Shown one piece after another: positions 20,031 to 29,920 of a stretch of DNA of 60,000 nucleotides. The stretch comes from Adiantum capillus-veneris. Lineage: Eukaryota > Streptophyta > Polypodiopsida > Polypodiales > Pteridaceae. Both the position numbers and the translations under genes were made by a program. The stretch is from NCBI GenBank assembly GCA_014529385.2, contig CM043958.1, positions 150,608,793 to 150,668,792 on the forward strand, written 5' to 3'. The notes beneath the pieces were generated by a model, which worked only from the letters and a program-made list of their open reading frames with translations, did not search any database and was not told the origin of the DNA. Each line of letters starts with the position of its first letter. Position 1 is the stretch's first letter.

Positions 20031-21850
20031 TCATCATTACCCGTTCCTCTCTAGCCGGTCTGCTTGGGGCGGCGACCGGATCAATCTCGGGTATCGACAA
20101 GGATCTTAGCCCGTTGTTTTGAAGTTGATCGGCATTCATAACCTCAATGTACCGTACTTCCATTGTTGAGTTCTGTCCATCCTAGTCTATGCCCCCGCCC
20201 TTCAGTTCCTCAGATTGTTGCCCGTCAGAGTTTACTGCGGGGCGTTCAGTCTCAGCCATAGCTAATGAGTTCGCTACCCCGCTACGCACTGGTTCATCCC
20301 GTCCTTCCCGGTTTCTATGAGTTCGGGTTCACCGTAGCAGCGACCAGCAGGGCCCCGCTCCCCACTCTCTGGGGTGCTGTCGGTCGCTGTACTCGGAGCG
20401 GCTCCTAGCGCCCGCCTCCCCGAGAGTACCTGGTAGCAGCCCTCTTCCACGTCAGCCCAGATACCCTTAACTGGTGCTCCTGGATCGTCGTTTATATATA
20501 ATGGTTGTGATTTCATTGAAAAGACACGACTATACTTAACGATCAGGTTGTTCACCTTTAGTTTGGAGGGGTCCGGGTTAGGTATGTCGTTCCCAAGGGG
20601 CCGACACCCCACTTTATGGACTGTGGCTGTCTTGTATGTAGGATTTCATGGTCACAACTGCCAACGTGTTGACGAATCAACTCCATCTTCTAGACTCGTG
20701 GATTCACATGTAGTATCGATACAATCCGCACAACGTTTCGCTCCTCAATCGGTGGGCGAGGCCGAGGGACAAGCGGGTCCTTGATCTGGGTGTGGTCCGT
20801 AACGGTCCCGCGGCGGTTAGCATGACTTTAGAATCCACACCCTATGGTAACTCATCACGTAGTTGGTACACTTGCGGGTGGATCACCAAGCCCGAGGGTC
20901 CATGTATTTAGCTCGAAGTAGAGGGTGTTCCGTGAAATGGGATGGGTCACGGGAACTCGTCTCCTCACCTCACCCGTCTCCCGTTTCACAGCGCACCCAC
21001 CCTTCCACAAGCGTTGACTGTTCCGTGGAGGGTGACATTGGCACCGCCCCGAGGGAGGGTGAATCGTGAAATGGAGTGGGTCAGGGGAACTCGTCACCTC
21101 ACCTCACCCGTCCCCCGTTTCACAACCTACTAGTCCGTCTCAGAACGTCACCGCCACCCCTTTAGTTTGGAGTTTACTCTCTCCATGAGTCAAGGGGGGG
21201 ACCCGCGGAAAGGTTACACAGGGAGCGCCTTCAACCCACCAACCTCAACTGTATGAAACACCCATCCGCTGGTAAATCGTGAAATGGAGTGGGTCAGGGG
21301 AACTCGTCGCCTCACCTCACCCGTCCCCCATTTCACAACCCACCAGTCTAGGTTTTGGTCTCAGGCCATCACCGCCACCCCTTCCACTGGGTAAGTGTTT
21401 CATACCGTTGGTGCGGAATTACGATCAAAAGCCTCTCCCCCCAAGCGGTCCTCCAAGGATTGTGTCCCTCTTGGCTGCCACCGGTTGTCATGAGGTACAC
21501 TCTTTCTCCCCTTGCATCCAAATATGAGAAGCGAAGCCTCTAAACCTAGAGGGGTTGATCGGTGTCTGTCGGAAAATATCTGGGCGGTTAGGGTGTTCCC
21601 CCCTTGAGTCCACTCGACATCCTCAAGATGATTTTTACAGAGCTTTCCCAAGATGGGTCCAATCGACATCCTCGGATGATTTTTACAGAGCTTTCCCTAG
21701 GTCCGACCATCCTTCTCGCCTTCCATACTCTCCCAGTCCCAACCCACCCCGACCTAGCTCTGCAGCTCATACTCGTCTTTAAGGCATTATGATCGCTAGT
21801 GTCCTCCCCCCTCCCCTTTGGGATTTTACTCCTACACACAGAGAGGGTTT
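20031..21850. other. GC-rich non-TE block with hairpin repeats
   Basis: About 1.8 kb clearly richer in G+C than its surroundings lies between a LINE RT fragment and a LINE ORF1. No long ORF with recognisable domains was found. It contains three copies of a roughly 59-bp hairpin unit and a tandem repeat of about 46-48 bp at 21610-21700 (CATCCTC, GATGATTTTTACAGAGCTTT). A mitochondrial, rDNA-spacer or other structured-RNA origin is possible. I do not recognise it as standard rRNA, tRNA or a group II intron. Confidence 0.5.
20932..21339. repeat. Three copies of a 59-bp imperfect palindrome
   Basis: Copies lie at about 20932-20990, 21066-21124 and 21280-21338. Each starts with GTGAAATGG, has GGGAACTCGTC in the middle and ends with TTTCACA. 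The ends GTGAAA and TTTCAC pair, and GGGT can pair with ACCC inside. The second and third copies differ by only two bases by eye. Confidence 0.8.
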
Positions 21851-21851
21851 T

Positions 21852-22655
21852 TTAATCGTACGTGGTCCCCCCATTGAGTTTTTCGAAAGCACTTAGTCGA
21901 AGTCCAGTCCCGCCACGTGGAGGCGGCTTCCCGTTGGGACCCTTCTTCCCCACCCTCCATGCCTTTGTATGAGTAGCCTCACTACCCATCATGCGGAGAA
22001 GTTCTTCAACTTCCCCTTCCACATCATCTCGGTCTTTTAGACCTGTTACTCTTATATGAAAAGCTCTAGTTTTCCTTCGTTGTTCTTCTTCTAGAGTCAT
22101 GTTGATGATTGTAGGAGTGGAGACAGATGTGGTTTCTTTCCCTTTGCCTTTCTTAGCGACTTCTATCCACTTCTCGGCCTCATCCGCCTTCTTTTGCATC
22201 TTCGTGATCACATCCATCCACGAAGACGTCTTTACCATCTTTTGTTTCTCCTCCTCTTTGATCATTCGTACCTGCTCTTTGATGACCTTGATTTCCTCTA
22301 CTACCGAAGGCTGGAATTCCCCCTCCTCTAATCCACTGCTCGCTCTATCAACAAGTTCTCGCTTGAGAGCTGAGACCTCTTCTTTAAGTGCTTTGGAGTC
22401 CGTCTTAAGTGCTTGTAGCTTTGCGTGCATGTCCTCTTTCTCTTTCTTCCACTGCGCGCCTTCGTTGAGAAACATTTGAAGAAGGTTGGCCTTCTCTTTC
22501 CACCATCCCTCCATATCTGCTTTCCAGTCTTTCATCTCCCTCTCCATTTGTGTAATCTGTTTGTTTGTAAGCACAAAGGTTGCCTTCGGATGGGGCTTAC
22601 ACACCGGCGAAGCAGTCATGACCTCAATCAAAAATACAATCTGCATTTCTGCCAA
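21852..22655 (-). CDS. LINE ORF1-like coiled-coil protein
   Basis: A 267-aa open frame. Residues about 30-110 are Lys/Glu-rich and predicted coiled coil (ITQMEREMKDWKADMEGW, LKTDSKALKEEVSALKREL). Residues about 125-175 are a charged linker, then KTRAFHIRVTGLKDRDD and EVEELLRMMG, the start of an RRM-like fold as in L1-type ORF1 nucleic-acid chaperones. The last roughly 20 residues after PPPRGG look unrelated, so the frame is probably cut where the GC-rich block begins. Together with the RT at 19270 it would belong to the same LINE, with the middle replaced. Intact over its length; no stop. Confidence 0.6.
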   Translation of the reverse strand: MAEMQIVFLIEVMTASPVCKPHPKATFVLTNKQITQMEREMKDWKADMEGWWKEKANLLQMFLNEGAQWKKEKEDMHAKLQALKTDSKALKEEVSALKRELVDRASSGLEEGEFQPSVVEEIKVIKEQVRMIKEEEKQKMVKTSSWMDVITKMQKKADEAEKWIEVAKKGKGKETTSVSTPTIINMTLEEEQRRKTRAFHIRVTGLKDRDDVEGEVEELLRMMGSEATHTKAWRVGKKGPNGKPPPRGGTGLRLSAFEKLNGGTTYD

Positions 22656-22839
22656 GTCAACCCACTATGTCCACATCACACATACATCCCTGTCCCGCAT
22701 ATACATAGGGTTTCCCCAAATCAATCATACATTCTTGATGTTTGCTTTTCTGATTTTCTGCAGAGTTTTTGTCAGAGTTATTTTGCCTCTTTTCAAAAAA
22801 AATTGGGGGATTTTCCTGTTTTTTATTTCCTTGTTACTC

Positions 22840-22870
<31 letters not shown>

Positions 22871-23202
22871 CAAGCAGCCCCCCTCCTTGCTTAAGCAACC
22901 TCTGTGTTTAAGTAGCCCCCATGCTTGATAAAAGGGTTATCTACGGCTGATTTTCTGTCCTAAGGTTTTTTTGGGGTTTTTAATCGATAACTGCTGACGC
23001 GTAACTTTGTGCCCGAGCAAAAGATTGATGTTGAACGCTGGGCTCAGGGGGGAGAGTTGGGCGATGGGCTGAGGGGGGACAGGGGGAGCGCTGGGCTCAG
23101 GGGGGAGAGAGAGAGAGAGAGCACGTTACTGGTGTGGGGCAGCAGCAGTAGGTGAGCACGCTACAGAGCAGCGTGCTCACCTGCTAGAGAGAGAGAGAGA
23201 GA
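22656..23202. other. LINE 5' leader candidate and G-rich tandem repeats
   Basis: 22656-22840 is a pyrimidine-rich stretch upstream of ORF1, ending in the GA tract 22841-22868. 23038-23108 carries G-rich tandem units built on GCTGGGCTCAGGGGGGAGA. Inverted copies of AGCACGCTAC/GCGTGCTCACC occur at 23152-23182. Two further GA runs follow (23104-23121, 23186-23202). No gene. Confidence 0.5.
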
Positions 23203-23472
23203 AATGAAATGAAATGAAATGTTATATTAACGTCTTCAAAAGGCCAAAGTGACCTATGAGATCAGAAAATTACAATGTGGTGGATCTCATACAAAGTCAA
23301 AGTAACAAAAATGACAAAATAAAATACTATGGAATCCTAAACTGCTAGGTGGGATAGCTCAATCACAAAAGATCCAGCATCGGTCGCTGGCAGATCTCAT
23401 CAATCTCCTCCATGGTCAATAGCATGACCGGGCGTCGTGCATGTCGGGCCAAAGTGATCCGAATCCTCTGAT
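23203..23472 (-). mobile_element. LINE 3' end, cut by element K
   Basis: It has the family tail next to GA repeats, GGCCTTTTGAAGACGTTAAT near 23230, and the C-terminal codons TMEEIDEICQRPMLDLL (about 23365-23415). The copy stops at 23472 in the codons for QRIRIT, exactly where the LTR-like TGTAGC begins. Confidence 0.8.
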
Positions 23473-24036
23473 TGTAGCGCGGATGTGTGTCGTGCTCTCT
23501 ACAGTGGGTGCTCCTTAGTGCAATGTGCGTGACAATCTCACTCAAAACAGACTGAAAACAAAGGAACAATAGACAAAAACTGAGCTCACAGAGACACAAC
23601 AGCAGACCACAACATATGACTCGACTATCTCAAAGAACTGATACAGACTCTGGCGTGGCAGCACACTCAGCTCCAGCCCAGGACTCACAGGTACAATGGG
23701 GTGTTGAGGCTCAGATGTGCAGGGATGGTGAAGACGTGTTGTGTGTAGCGACTCGCTACTCTAGACGACGACGTAAAAGATGATCATGACCAAACCGCTA
23801 CTACTCATATATACAACCATAAAGAGCCACCAACGGCTCATAAATGTCAACCTCTAAGTCTATCTCCACTGATTGGTGGTGGTGACCTAGCCACGATGTC
23901 CACTCGACCACCGTATCCCTGCCACGTGTCACTGCCCAGCAAGTCCGTCCAGTGTGAACCAGAGTAGACCAAAGACCAATTGTAAAGTCCAAACTGTACT
24001 AATTGTCCTGTGAAAGTGACACTGTAGCCTGCTACA
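23473..24036 (-). repeat. LTR of element K
   Basis: 564 bp with perfect 6-bp inverted ends TGTAGC...GCTACA. A TATA-like TGTATATATGAG (minus) lies at 23805-23820. It interrupts the LINE at 23472, which gives one exact border. On the other side coding sequence of K begins within 80 bp. No second LTR copy was found up to 26.7 kb. Confidence 0.6.
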
Positions 24037-24114
24037 GGTTGCCCGCCACAAGACTACTCCCCGTCCCGGAGAGTGAAAACTGAAGAACTGAAAGATCTGC
24101 AACCAGGTCTACTA

Positions 24115-26213
24115 CTAGTGAAAGCTCCAAAAGGTGATATCTACTGGTGGTCGGATGATGGAGGAGGAGGGGGAGGGGGAGGCTGGTAGAAAGGTGGAGG
24201 AGATGGAGGCCATGTGTATGGTGGGGGGTAGTGGCCATGAGGAGGGTACATTGGATATGGAGTGGCCACCCCCCCTCCAGGTGTATGGTGGGGGGTAGTG
24301 GCCATGAGGAGGGTACATTGGATATGGAGTGGCCAGCCCCCCATGAGCAGCAGCAGACTGAGTACGGTGAGTAGGTGGGGCAGGTGGAAACCCAGGAAAA
24401 GACTGAGTAGGCTGAGAAGGTGAGACAGGTGGAAACCCAGGAAAAGAGTGAGTAGGCTGAGAAGGTGGGACAGTTGGTGGGAATCCAGGGAAGCTGTAGA
24501 AGAGCGGAGGGAAAGAGGTGCACTGGGAGGGGGAGGCCATAGAGGGTCCATGAAACTGTGAGGAAGCCGATCCTGCTGGCTTAGACTCCATAGTAGGATG
24601 TGTTTTCTCAGCTGCTTGAGAATCCCCTGAATGAGCTTTGGAAACGTCTTTCTGTAGTTCCATAGCAGGAACTTGCGTAGAGCTCGGAGTTGTAGCTGTA
24701 GCTGTTTGTGAAATGGCTATAGATTGATATTTGGCACATGAGGGACACACTGAATTTACCACAAGAGAAAGTTCCTGAACTGCGGCCATATCATTTGCCT
24801 CTTTTAACTGTATTTGTTGAGTGCGAACAATATGTTAGAGGTCCTGTACCTGTTGAGTGAGAATCCTTATGCGATCTTGAGCCTGAGCAATTAACATGTC
24901 CCTATCCATTGATCGTTGAAGGTGGCTGCGCACTTCCCTTTGCATACTGTCATAGACAGTGCGATGCAAACCGTTAGTACCTTGCAATGAGATGGCTGCA
25001 TCTATAATCGTTGAAATTGCTCTTTTGTCCACATCTAGAAGTCTGTCGGCTTGAGACGTAAAATTGGCAAAAGTGTCAGGTTGCTCAGAGCTAGGTGTCC
25101 CAAAGCTAGATGTCCCTGCAGTACCCCTATGTGCCCCTGCACTACAAGTAGTAGTAGATGGTAATGCTGACATCACTGGAGAGTGTGTTTGGGTACCTGC
25201 AACACTACTAACAAGAGGTGGTGTAAAAGTAGAGGTCGCCACAGAAGTAGTCGTACTTACTCTTGGGTTTGCGGTATTGATGTTAGAGATTTTAACCTGT
25301 GATTCAGAGAAGGATAGTGTTGCTAGCTCTTCCTTCGAATCCTTTTGTACTTTGCCAAATGATGCTAATCATCTGGCACAGTGAGAACAGCAGTTGCATC
25401 AATTTTTTGCTGCATAATTTGCACTACCCAATACATAATAGGGGCTACATAGCAATTGAACCTCTCCGCTTTTCCTTTACGTTGAGTCCGAAATCGCTTT
25501 GCCCTGTCCTGTAGCGCCTTAAAGAGCAGATGGTGAAACAGATATGGAAGACAGTGGGAGAGACAAAAAAATGCATCGCATATTCCAGGAGAGGATGGAA
25601 CCGCTGCTCTTTCCGGGATGCGCAGTAAAAAATAATACTGTAAAATTAAGTACAGCTGCTGATTCCTATGATAGTCACCATGTGAGTGTAGCAACAATTC
25701 TTGGCCGCATTTGCAATGTCTTCCGGGGAGAGATTGGAGAAGGTTTTTGTGGTGGGCAAAGGTGCCAGCACATTCAGTATCTCCATCGCATGTCCAATAT
25801 CCTCCACTGTAAGGGTAGTTCCATTTAGTTTTGGAAAAGTAAGTACTAAGTAAGAGGGCACTCAGCTTGGCACTGGAAATTGTGCAGGACAAATCGGCCT
25901 GAGCCAGATTTTGGAGACTCAGGTGTATTATTTGCTGCTAAGAGAACACATCTTTGAGTGCTGGGTTTGACGCCTGTAAATAATAGATCATCAGTAAGGG
26001 TACCTTCGAGATGGCAGCACAAGGGCTGGGCACCTCGAGAGTGGTGACCTTGCATGCAGTGACTGATTGGGGTGAATCTTCCTCAGAAGATTCTCTGGAC
26101 AGTTCCTCTGAACTAGGAGTATAGTCTGATTTATTATAAGTGCTATCCCCAGAGGAGACAGAGGGCTCTTCCTCCGATTGGAGGTGCTGCTCTCGATTCC
26201 AAGTACGAACCAT
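24115..26213 (-). pseudogene. Unrecognised protein of element K (broken)
   Basis: Four coding pieces in the same orientation. (1) 25938-26213: MVRTWNREQH, an acidic Ser/Glu-rich region (SEEEPSVSSGDSTYNKSDY). (2) 25646-25861: LVLTFPKLNGTTLTVEDIGH and NLSPEDIANAAKNCCYTHMV. (3) 25365-25640: RAKRFRTQRKGKAERFN, YWVVQIMQQKIDATAVL. (4) 24115-25384: one frame with a single TAA near 24836, holding a Ser/Thr-rich region, a helical part (VYDSMQREVRSHLQRSMDR) and a Pro-rich tail with repeats SFPGFPP..PSQPT. No RT, protease or integrase motif. It may be a gag-like protein of a non-autonomous LTR element, or a captured gene with introns. I do not recognise the family. Confidence 0.45.
24210..24345. repeat. 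Tandem duplication of about 62 bp
   Basis: The block GTGTATGGTGGGGGGTAGTG...GGATATGGAGTGGCCA occurs at about 24213-24270 and again at about 24281-24336. It makes a repeated YPMYPPHGHYPPPYTW coding unit in the Pro-rich tail of the K protein. Confidence 0.8.
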
Positions 26214-26272
26214 ATTAATAAACTATACCAGAGAATCTTTTGGACTGAATCTACAATTGATGAATCCTTCAA

Positions 26273-26490
26273 AACCTGTAAAACCTATACCCTTAGTCCT
26301 CACCTGATACATATACCACTATTTTCCGCAATTGCAGAGAGCTGGCACCCTAAACCACACTCAGATACATGTTCTCAACATACATCGCACAAGTGCTGAT
26401 AAATGTAGCAAGGTCGAAGTTTAAAAGCTGCCTTTTCAAGTACTATCTAGCGCTTGGTTGGCCAAGGAGCACGGAGAGAGAAAGCTTGGC

Positions 26491-26538
<48 letters not shown>

Positions 26539-26721
26539 GCCTGGCCTTGAATCTCACGAAAAGAACCCAACTTCCATCCCTGGCTGAAAACGTGTTGCAA
26601 AGAGGTGCGTAGCTTTTGCTTGCAGGCTGAATTTGACGGGCTCACTTAAAACACTGGCTTGGCTTATACTGAATTTGACGGCTGAATTAAAACGCTGGCT
26701 TGGCTTATATTAGCTGAGGTG
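26273..26721. other. Unassigned flank with GA tract and 42-bp tandem repeat
   Basis: The GA tract is 26495-26535. At 26629-26711 a 41-42 bp unit (GAATTTGACGG...CTGGCTTGGCTTATA) is repeated twice. The last roughly 20 bp can be read in frame as a continuation of the copia J gag across the insertion of element E (VIF-TSANISQAS). Confidence 0.5.
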
Positions 26722-26726
26722 AAAAT

Positions 26727-28187
26727 TGAAACCGGCCCGTAGGGCGGTAGACGTTAGCTTTCACCCGATTCTTCAACACTTGACTTTACGACACAAAGCA
26801 ATGACTTAAAAGGAACCTGTAACTGAGACTCGATTACACTTCAAGACAAATAGCACAACCAGGAAGCTAGAATGCTTCCAAGCAGACAGCGATCCTTGTA
26901 GGCCCCAAAGGTTGGCGCCCCTTTCGGTATTTCTTTATTCCTTAACAGAGGAAATAAAACGTGTGGTTCCCTACAAGCTGCCCCGCACAAGCTGGGCTGA
27001 ATTCCATCTGTTCTGGCCCGATTTCGGCAACATAACTGTACTAGGACTCTTCACAATCAATATCCCCACGCATTAGATGACTTTCCCGACGCATACGGAC
27101 ACTTTGCAAAACCTGGCGAGAATCTGCAGCACGCTGAATTCTCTGTTTTCTGCCCCGAAAATGCGCCAGATCCCCTATACAGCAGTCCCCTCGTGTCCCC
27201 GAACCTCCTCGGGGTATTAGGCTCCGTTTAGGGCCGAAACCCTAAACCTGCAAAAATACACAGCCGGCTGTAATTCCCTGTTTTGGGCTCCGTTTCACGT
27301 GCCGGTCGCATCCGTAGCAAGTCCTCGAGCTCCCGCACCTGTAGGGCTACTTGCCCTTTGAATCGGACGAGATTTCGCACGTGAAACCTCTCCGAATTCA
27401 CTTGTACCTCCAGGGGATTAGCCGCTAGCTAATCCAGTACCTGTGCAAGAGGCTCTTGCCTCAGCAATCGCGCATGAACCCACATAACTCTACATTGGTC
27501 AAATGAAAAGCCTACTAGTGGGGCATAACATACTGCTCATAGGGGGGGAGAGAGAGCAGTACGTAGCGTGCAGGGCATCACTCCTGGCACCGCACTGTAC
27601 ATAAGAGAGAAAGGAAGCACTCCATAGCTCTTAACCTGTGACAGAAACTGAAAAATGAGTCTTCCCTCTCTAAATTCATTGCCACTTCTTCATGCATGAG
27701 GAAAGTGCACAACAACGTGCCACTTGGCGTGTTTACAGGCCAATTCCCATTTCGGGGTTGCCACCTAAAAATCTCCCAACCGGTTGCCCAATTGACTTCG
27801 GGGCAGAGTAATAAAATGTTCCCCTTGTCATACCGGAGGTAATGACGTGAACACATTTTCAGGTCCAAAATAGCAGTTCCCTAAATTTTAGGAGATGCTT
27901 CCATGGCACTCACACTGTTCATCTGACCATCAATCACCACTGGAACCACATCGAAAAGTGCAATGTCGGCCAGCTATCAGGTGATTTACACTTGTAGCCC
28001 CATCGTGGCTAACCTTAATCTATTTGCCCAACTTCAATGCTCACTCGCCATCCGGCCTAGACTCTCACTGTCCGCCTCACACCATGCAACTCGGGCATTG
28101 GCATCTCCACAAGGGTGCTTTAAAACAAGTCAAATAAAATTCCCCCAAAAGGAAATCAACAAGTAAAGTTGCCACACACTCGTGACA
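26727..28187 (-). repeat. 3' LTR of element E, 1461 bp
   Basis: It starts (minus) with TGTCACGAGT and ends with GGGCCGGTTTCA. It contains the R motif with GAATAAAGAAATACCG and GGCGCC (26891-26937). It aligns without gross gaps to 33897-35147, plus about 209 bp at its end that the 5' copy lacks. Confidence 0.9.
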
Positions 28188-28200
28188 TACCCCTCTCTTG
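28188..28200 (-). promoter_or_regulatory. Polypurine tract of element E
   Basis: CAAGAGAGGGGTA on the minus strand directly precedes the LTR start TGTCACGAGT. It primes plus-strand DNA synthesis and confirms the LTR boundary. Confidence 0.8.
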
Positions 28201-28690
28201 AAATCGCGAACGTCCTCCTTTGCATGAATATCAATCCATTAGTGTGTACAGCACTTCGTGGACAGCGTATCAGGGCTGTCAACCTTTTTGTGTGTACACA
28301 CCTGGTTAACATGGTACGAGACATACATGCTCATAGTTAACACTCTTGTGTATTCAACACTTGTTAACTCATGTATGGTCTACTAGTGAGACTGTTCCAT
28401 TGACATAGTGGATAGCTTTCACACTGTGCCACTGGCTTTAATAGAGTCCATAACTTTTAGTACACTTCGAATCGTTTCAAGCATAATAAACCAACAGTTT
28501 AAAAATGCGTCAACGTGTACTCATTGGAAGCAATTGTTGTACTCTTGACAACTGACAAGACATACTTACTTTATAGCACTGAACAAACTTTTGGACAAAA
28601 CTTTTATCCCCCAAGGACAATTGCCAAGCAGGGTACACTTCTATTGCACTAAATCCATAGATACATGAGAAGTGCTAGCTCCTGCATCAC
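28201..28690. other. 3' untranslated region of element E
   Basis: About 490 bp between the end of pol and the polypurine tract. No ORF with recognisable content. Confidence 0.5.
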
Positions 28691-28696
28691 CCCCCT

Positions 28697-29920
28697 CTAG
28701 CGCAGGTCTCTTTCCTTTTGACCTTCGCTCTTCTTGAGTTGGAGAATACGTAGGTGGTAAACCAAAGGCTTCGAGGTAGAGCTGCAATACATTTGGTGAC
28801 TCAGTTCACTCTCTTCCATCCACTTTGCATCCATAGGTGGATAGTTCTTGAACTTCACCAAATATCGCCTTGTAACCTTGCCTTTGACTTTTCTTTCCTT
28901 GTGTGCCATGATCTGTTCTAGGACCAAAATTTCATCAAGTTCTTCAACTTCTGGCTGCTCTTCAACTGGCATATCCTCTGGCACATCACCAATAAATGGT
29001 CTAGGCACCAATAAATGGTCTGAGAAGACTCACATGAAAAGCATTGTGAATCTTCCAGTTCTGAGGCAATTTCAGCCTATAACTGACGTCATTGATCTTC
29101 TCTGTTACTTGAAAAGGCCCGTAGTAATGCATACTGAGCTTTGTAAAGAGACTTTCTTTACCTTTTCACTTCTTTAAGTGTGCCTTTTCAAACCGCAACA
29201 CTAGCCAATCACCAAGTGAAAACAACAATTCACGACGGTGGAGATCAACAGCTTTCTTTTGCTTTGCTTGTGTCCTTTCAAGGGCATGCTTTACCTTCTG
29301 GTACATTTCATCCATATTCTGTACATATTGATCTGCCTGAAAGATCTTTTCCTTGGTATGCAAAATGGGAGGAACTTTCACATGACCTTTGACAATTTCA
29401 AAAGGTGCTTTGCCTGTTGAAGAATTCACTGTGTTATTGTACACATATTCAACCAACGGCAAATACTGCTCCCACTTCGCCTTGTGCTCTGACACATAGC
29501 ACTTAAGCAGATCCAAGACAGTAGAATTGGCCTCTTCTGACTACCCATCTGCCTGTGGATGAAACGACGATGAGAACTTGAGCGTAGTTCCCATATTCTC
29601 CAATATGCCTCTCCAGAATAGACTTGTCATCCGTGGGTCACGGTCACTGACAATCGACTATGGCATACCATGGTACTGAAAGATATTGTACATAAAGAGA
29701 CGTGCCATCTGATCTTGTTTCATCTTCTTCCTAACAGGAATGAAATGAGCTTGCTTGCTGAATCTACAAATAATGGTCCAGATTCCATCATTCCCTGTCT
29801 ATGTTCTTGGAAGATCAAAGATAAAATCCATAGCTATGCTTTCCCATTGTTTATCTAGAATCGGCAATGTCTGTAACAGCCCTGGTGCCTTTTGCCTGTC
29901 AAACCTGACCTTTTGGCAAA
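28697..29920 (-). pseudogene. Integrase core, C-terminus and chromodomain of element E
   Basis: Downstream from the RT frame the minus strand reads CVICQKVRFDRQ (finger end, one frameshift after CEHA), DPRMTSLFW, then SSFHPQADG followed by a stop near 29541. The open frame 29166-29516 holds LLKCYVSEHKAKWEQYLPL and AYNN/YNNT-like residues and the C-terminal KAPFEIVKG. The frame 28697-29011 holds PEVEELDEILVLEQIMAHKE, then RYLVKFKNYPPMDAKW, a chromodomain-like module. Integrase joins element DNA to the host chromosome; the chromodomain may bind marked histones. Damaged by a few stops. Confidence 0.8.

Noticed and set aside
21588-21839. Protein genes from 60-112-codon frames in the GC-rich block
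   Set aside because: Several overlapping short frames exist on both strands without domains, as expected from GC-rich DNA with few stop codons.
20031-21850. Ribosomal RNA gene
   Set aside because: The block is GC-rich, but I find no conserved rRNA stretches that I can recognise on either strand.
24115-24789. Extensin-like cell-wall protein from the Pro-rich frame
   Set aside because: No signal peptide and no SPPPP-YVY repeats; the frame is joined to upstream coding of element K through one stop only.
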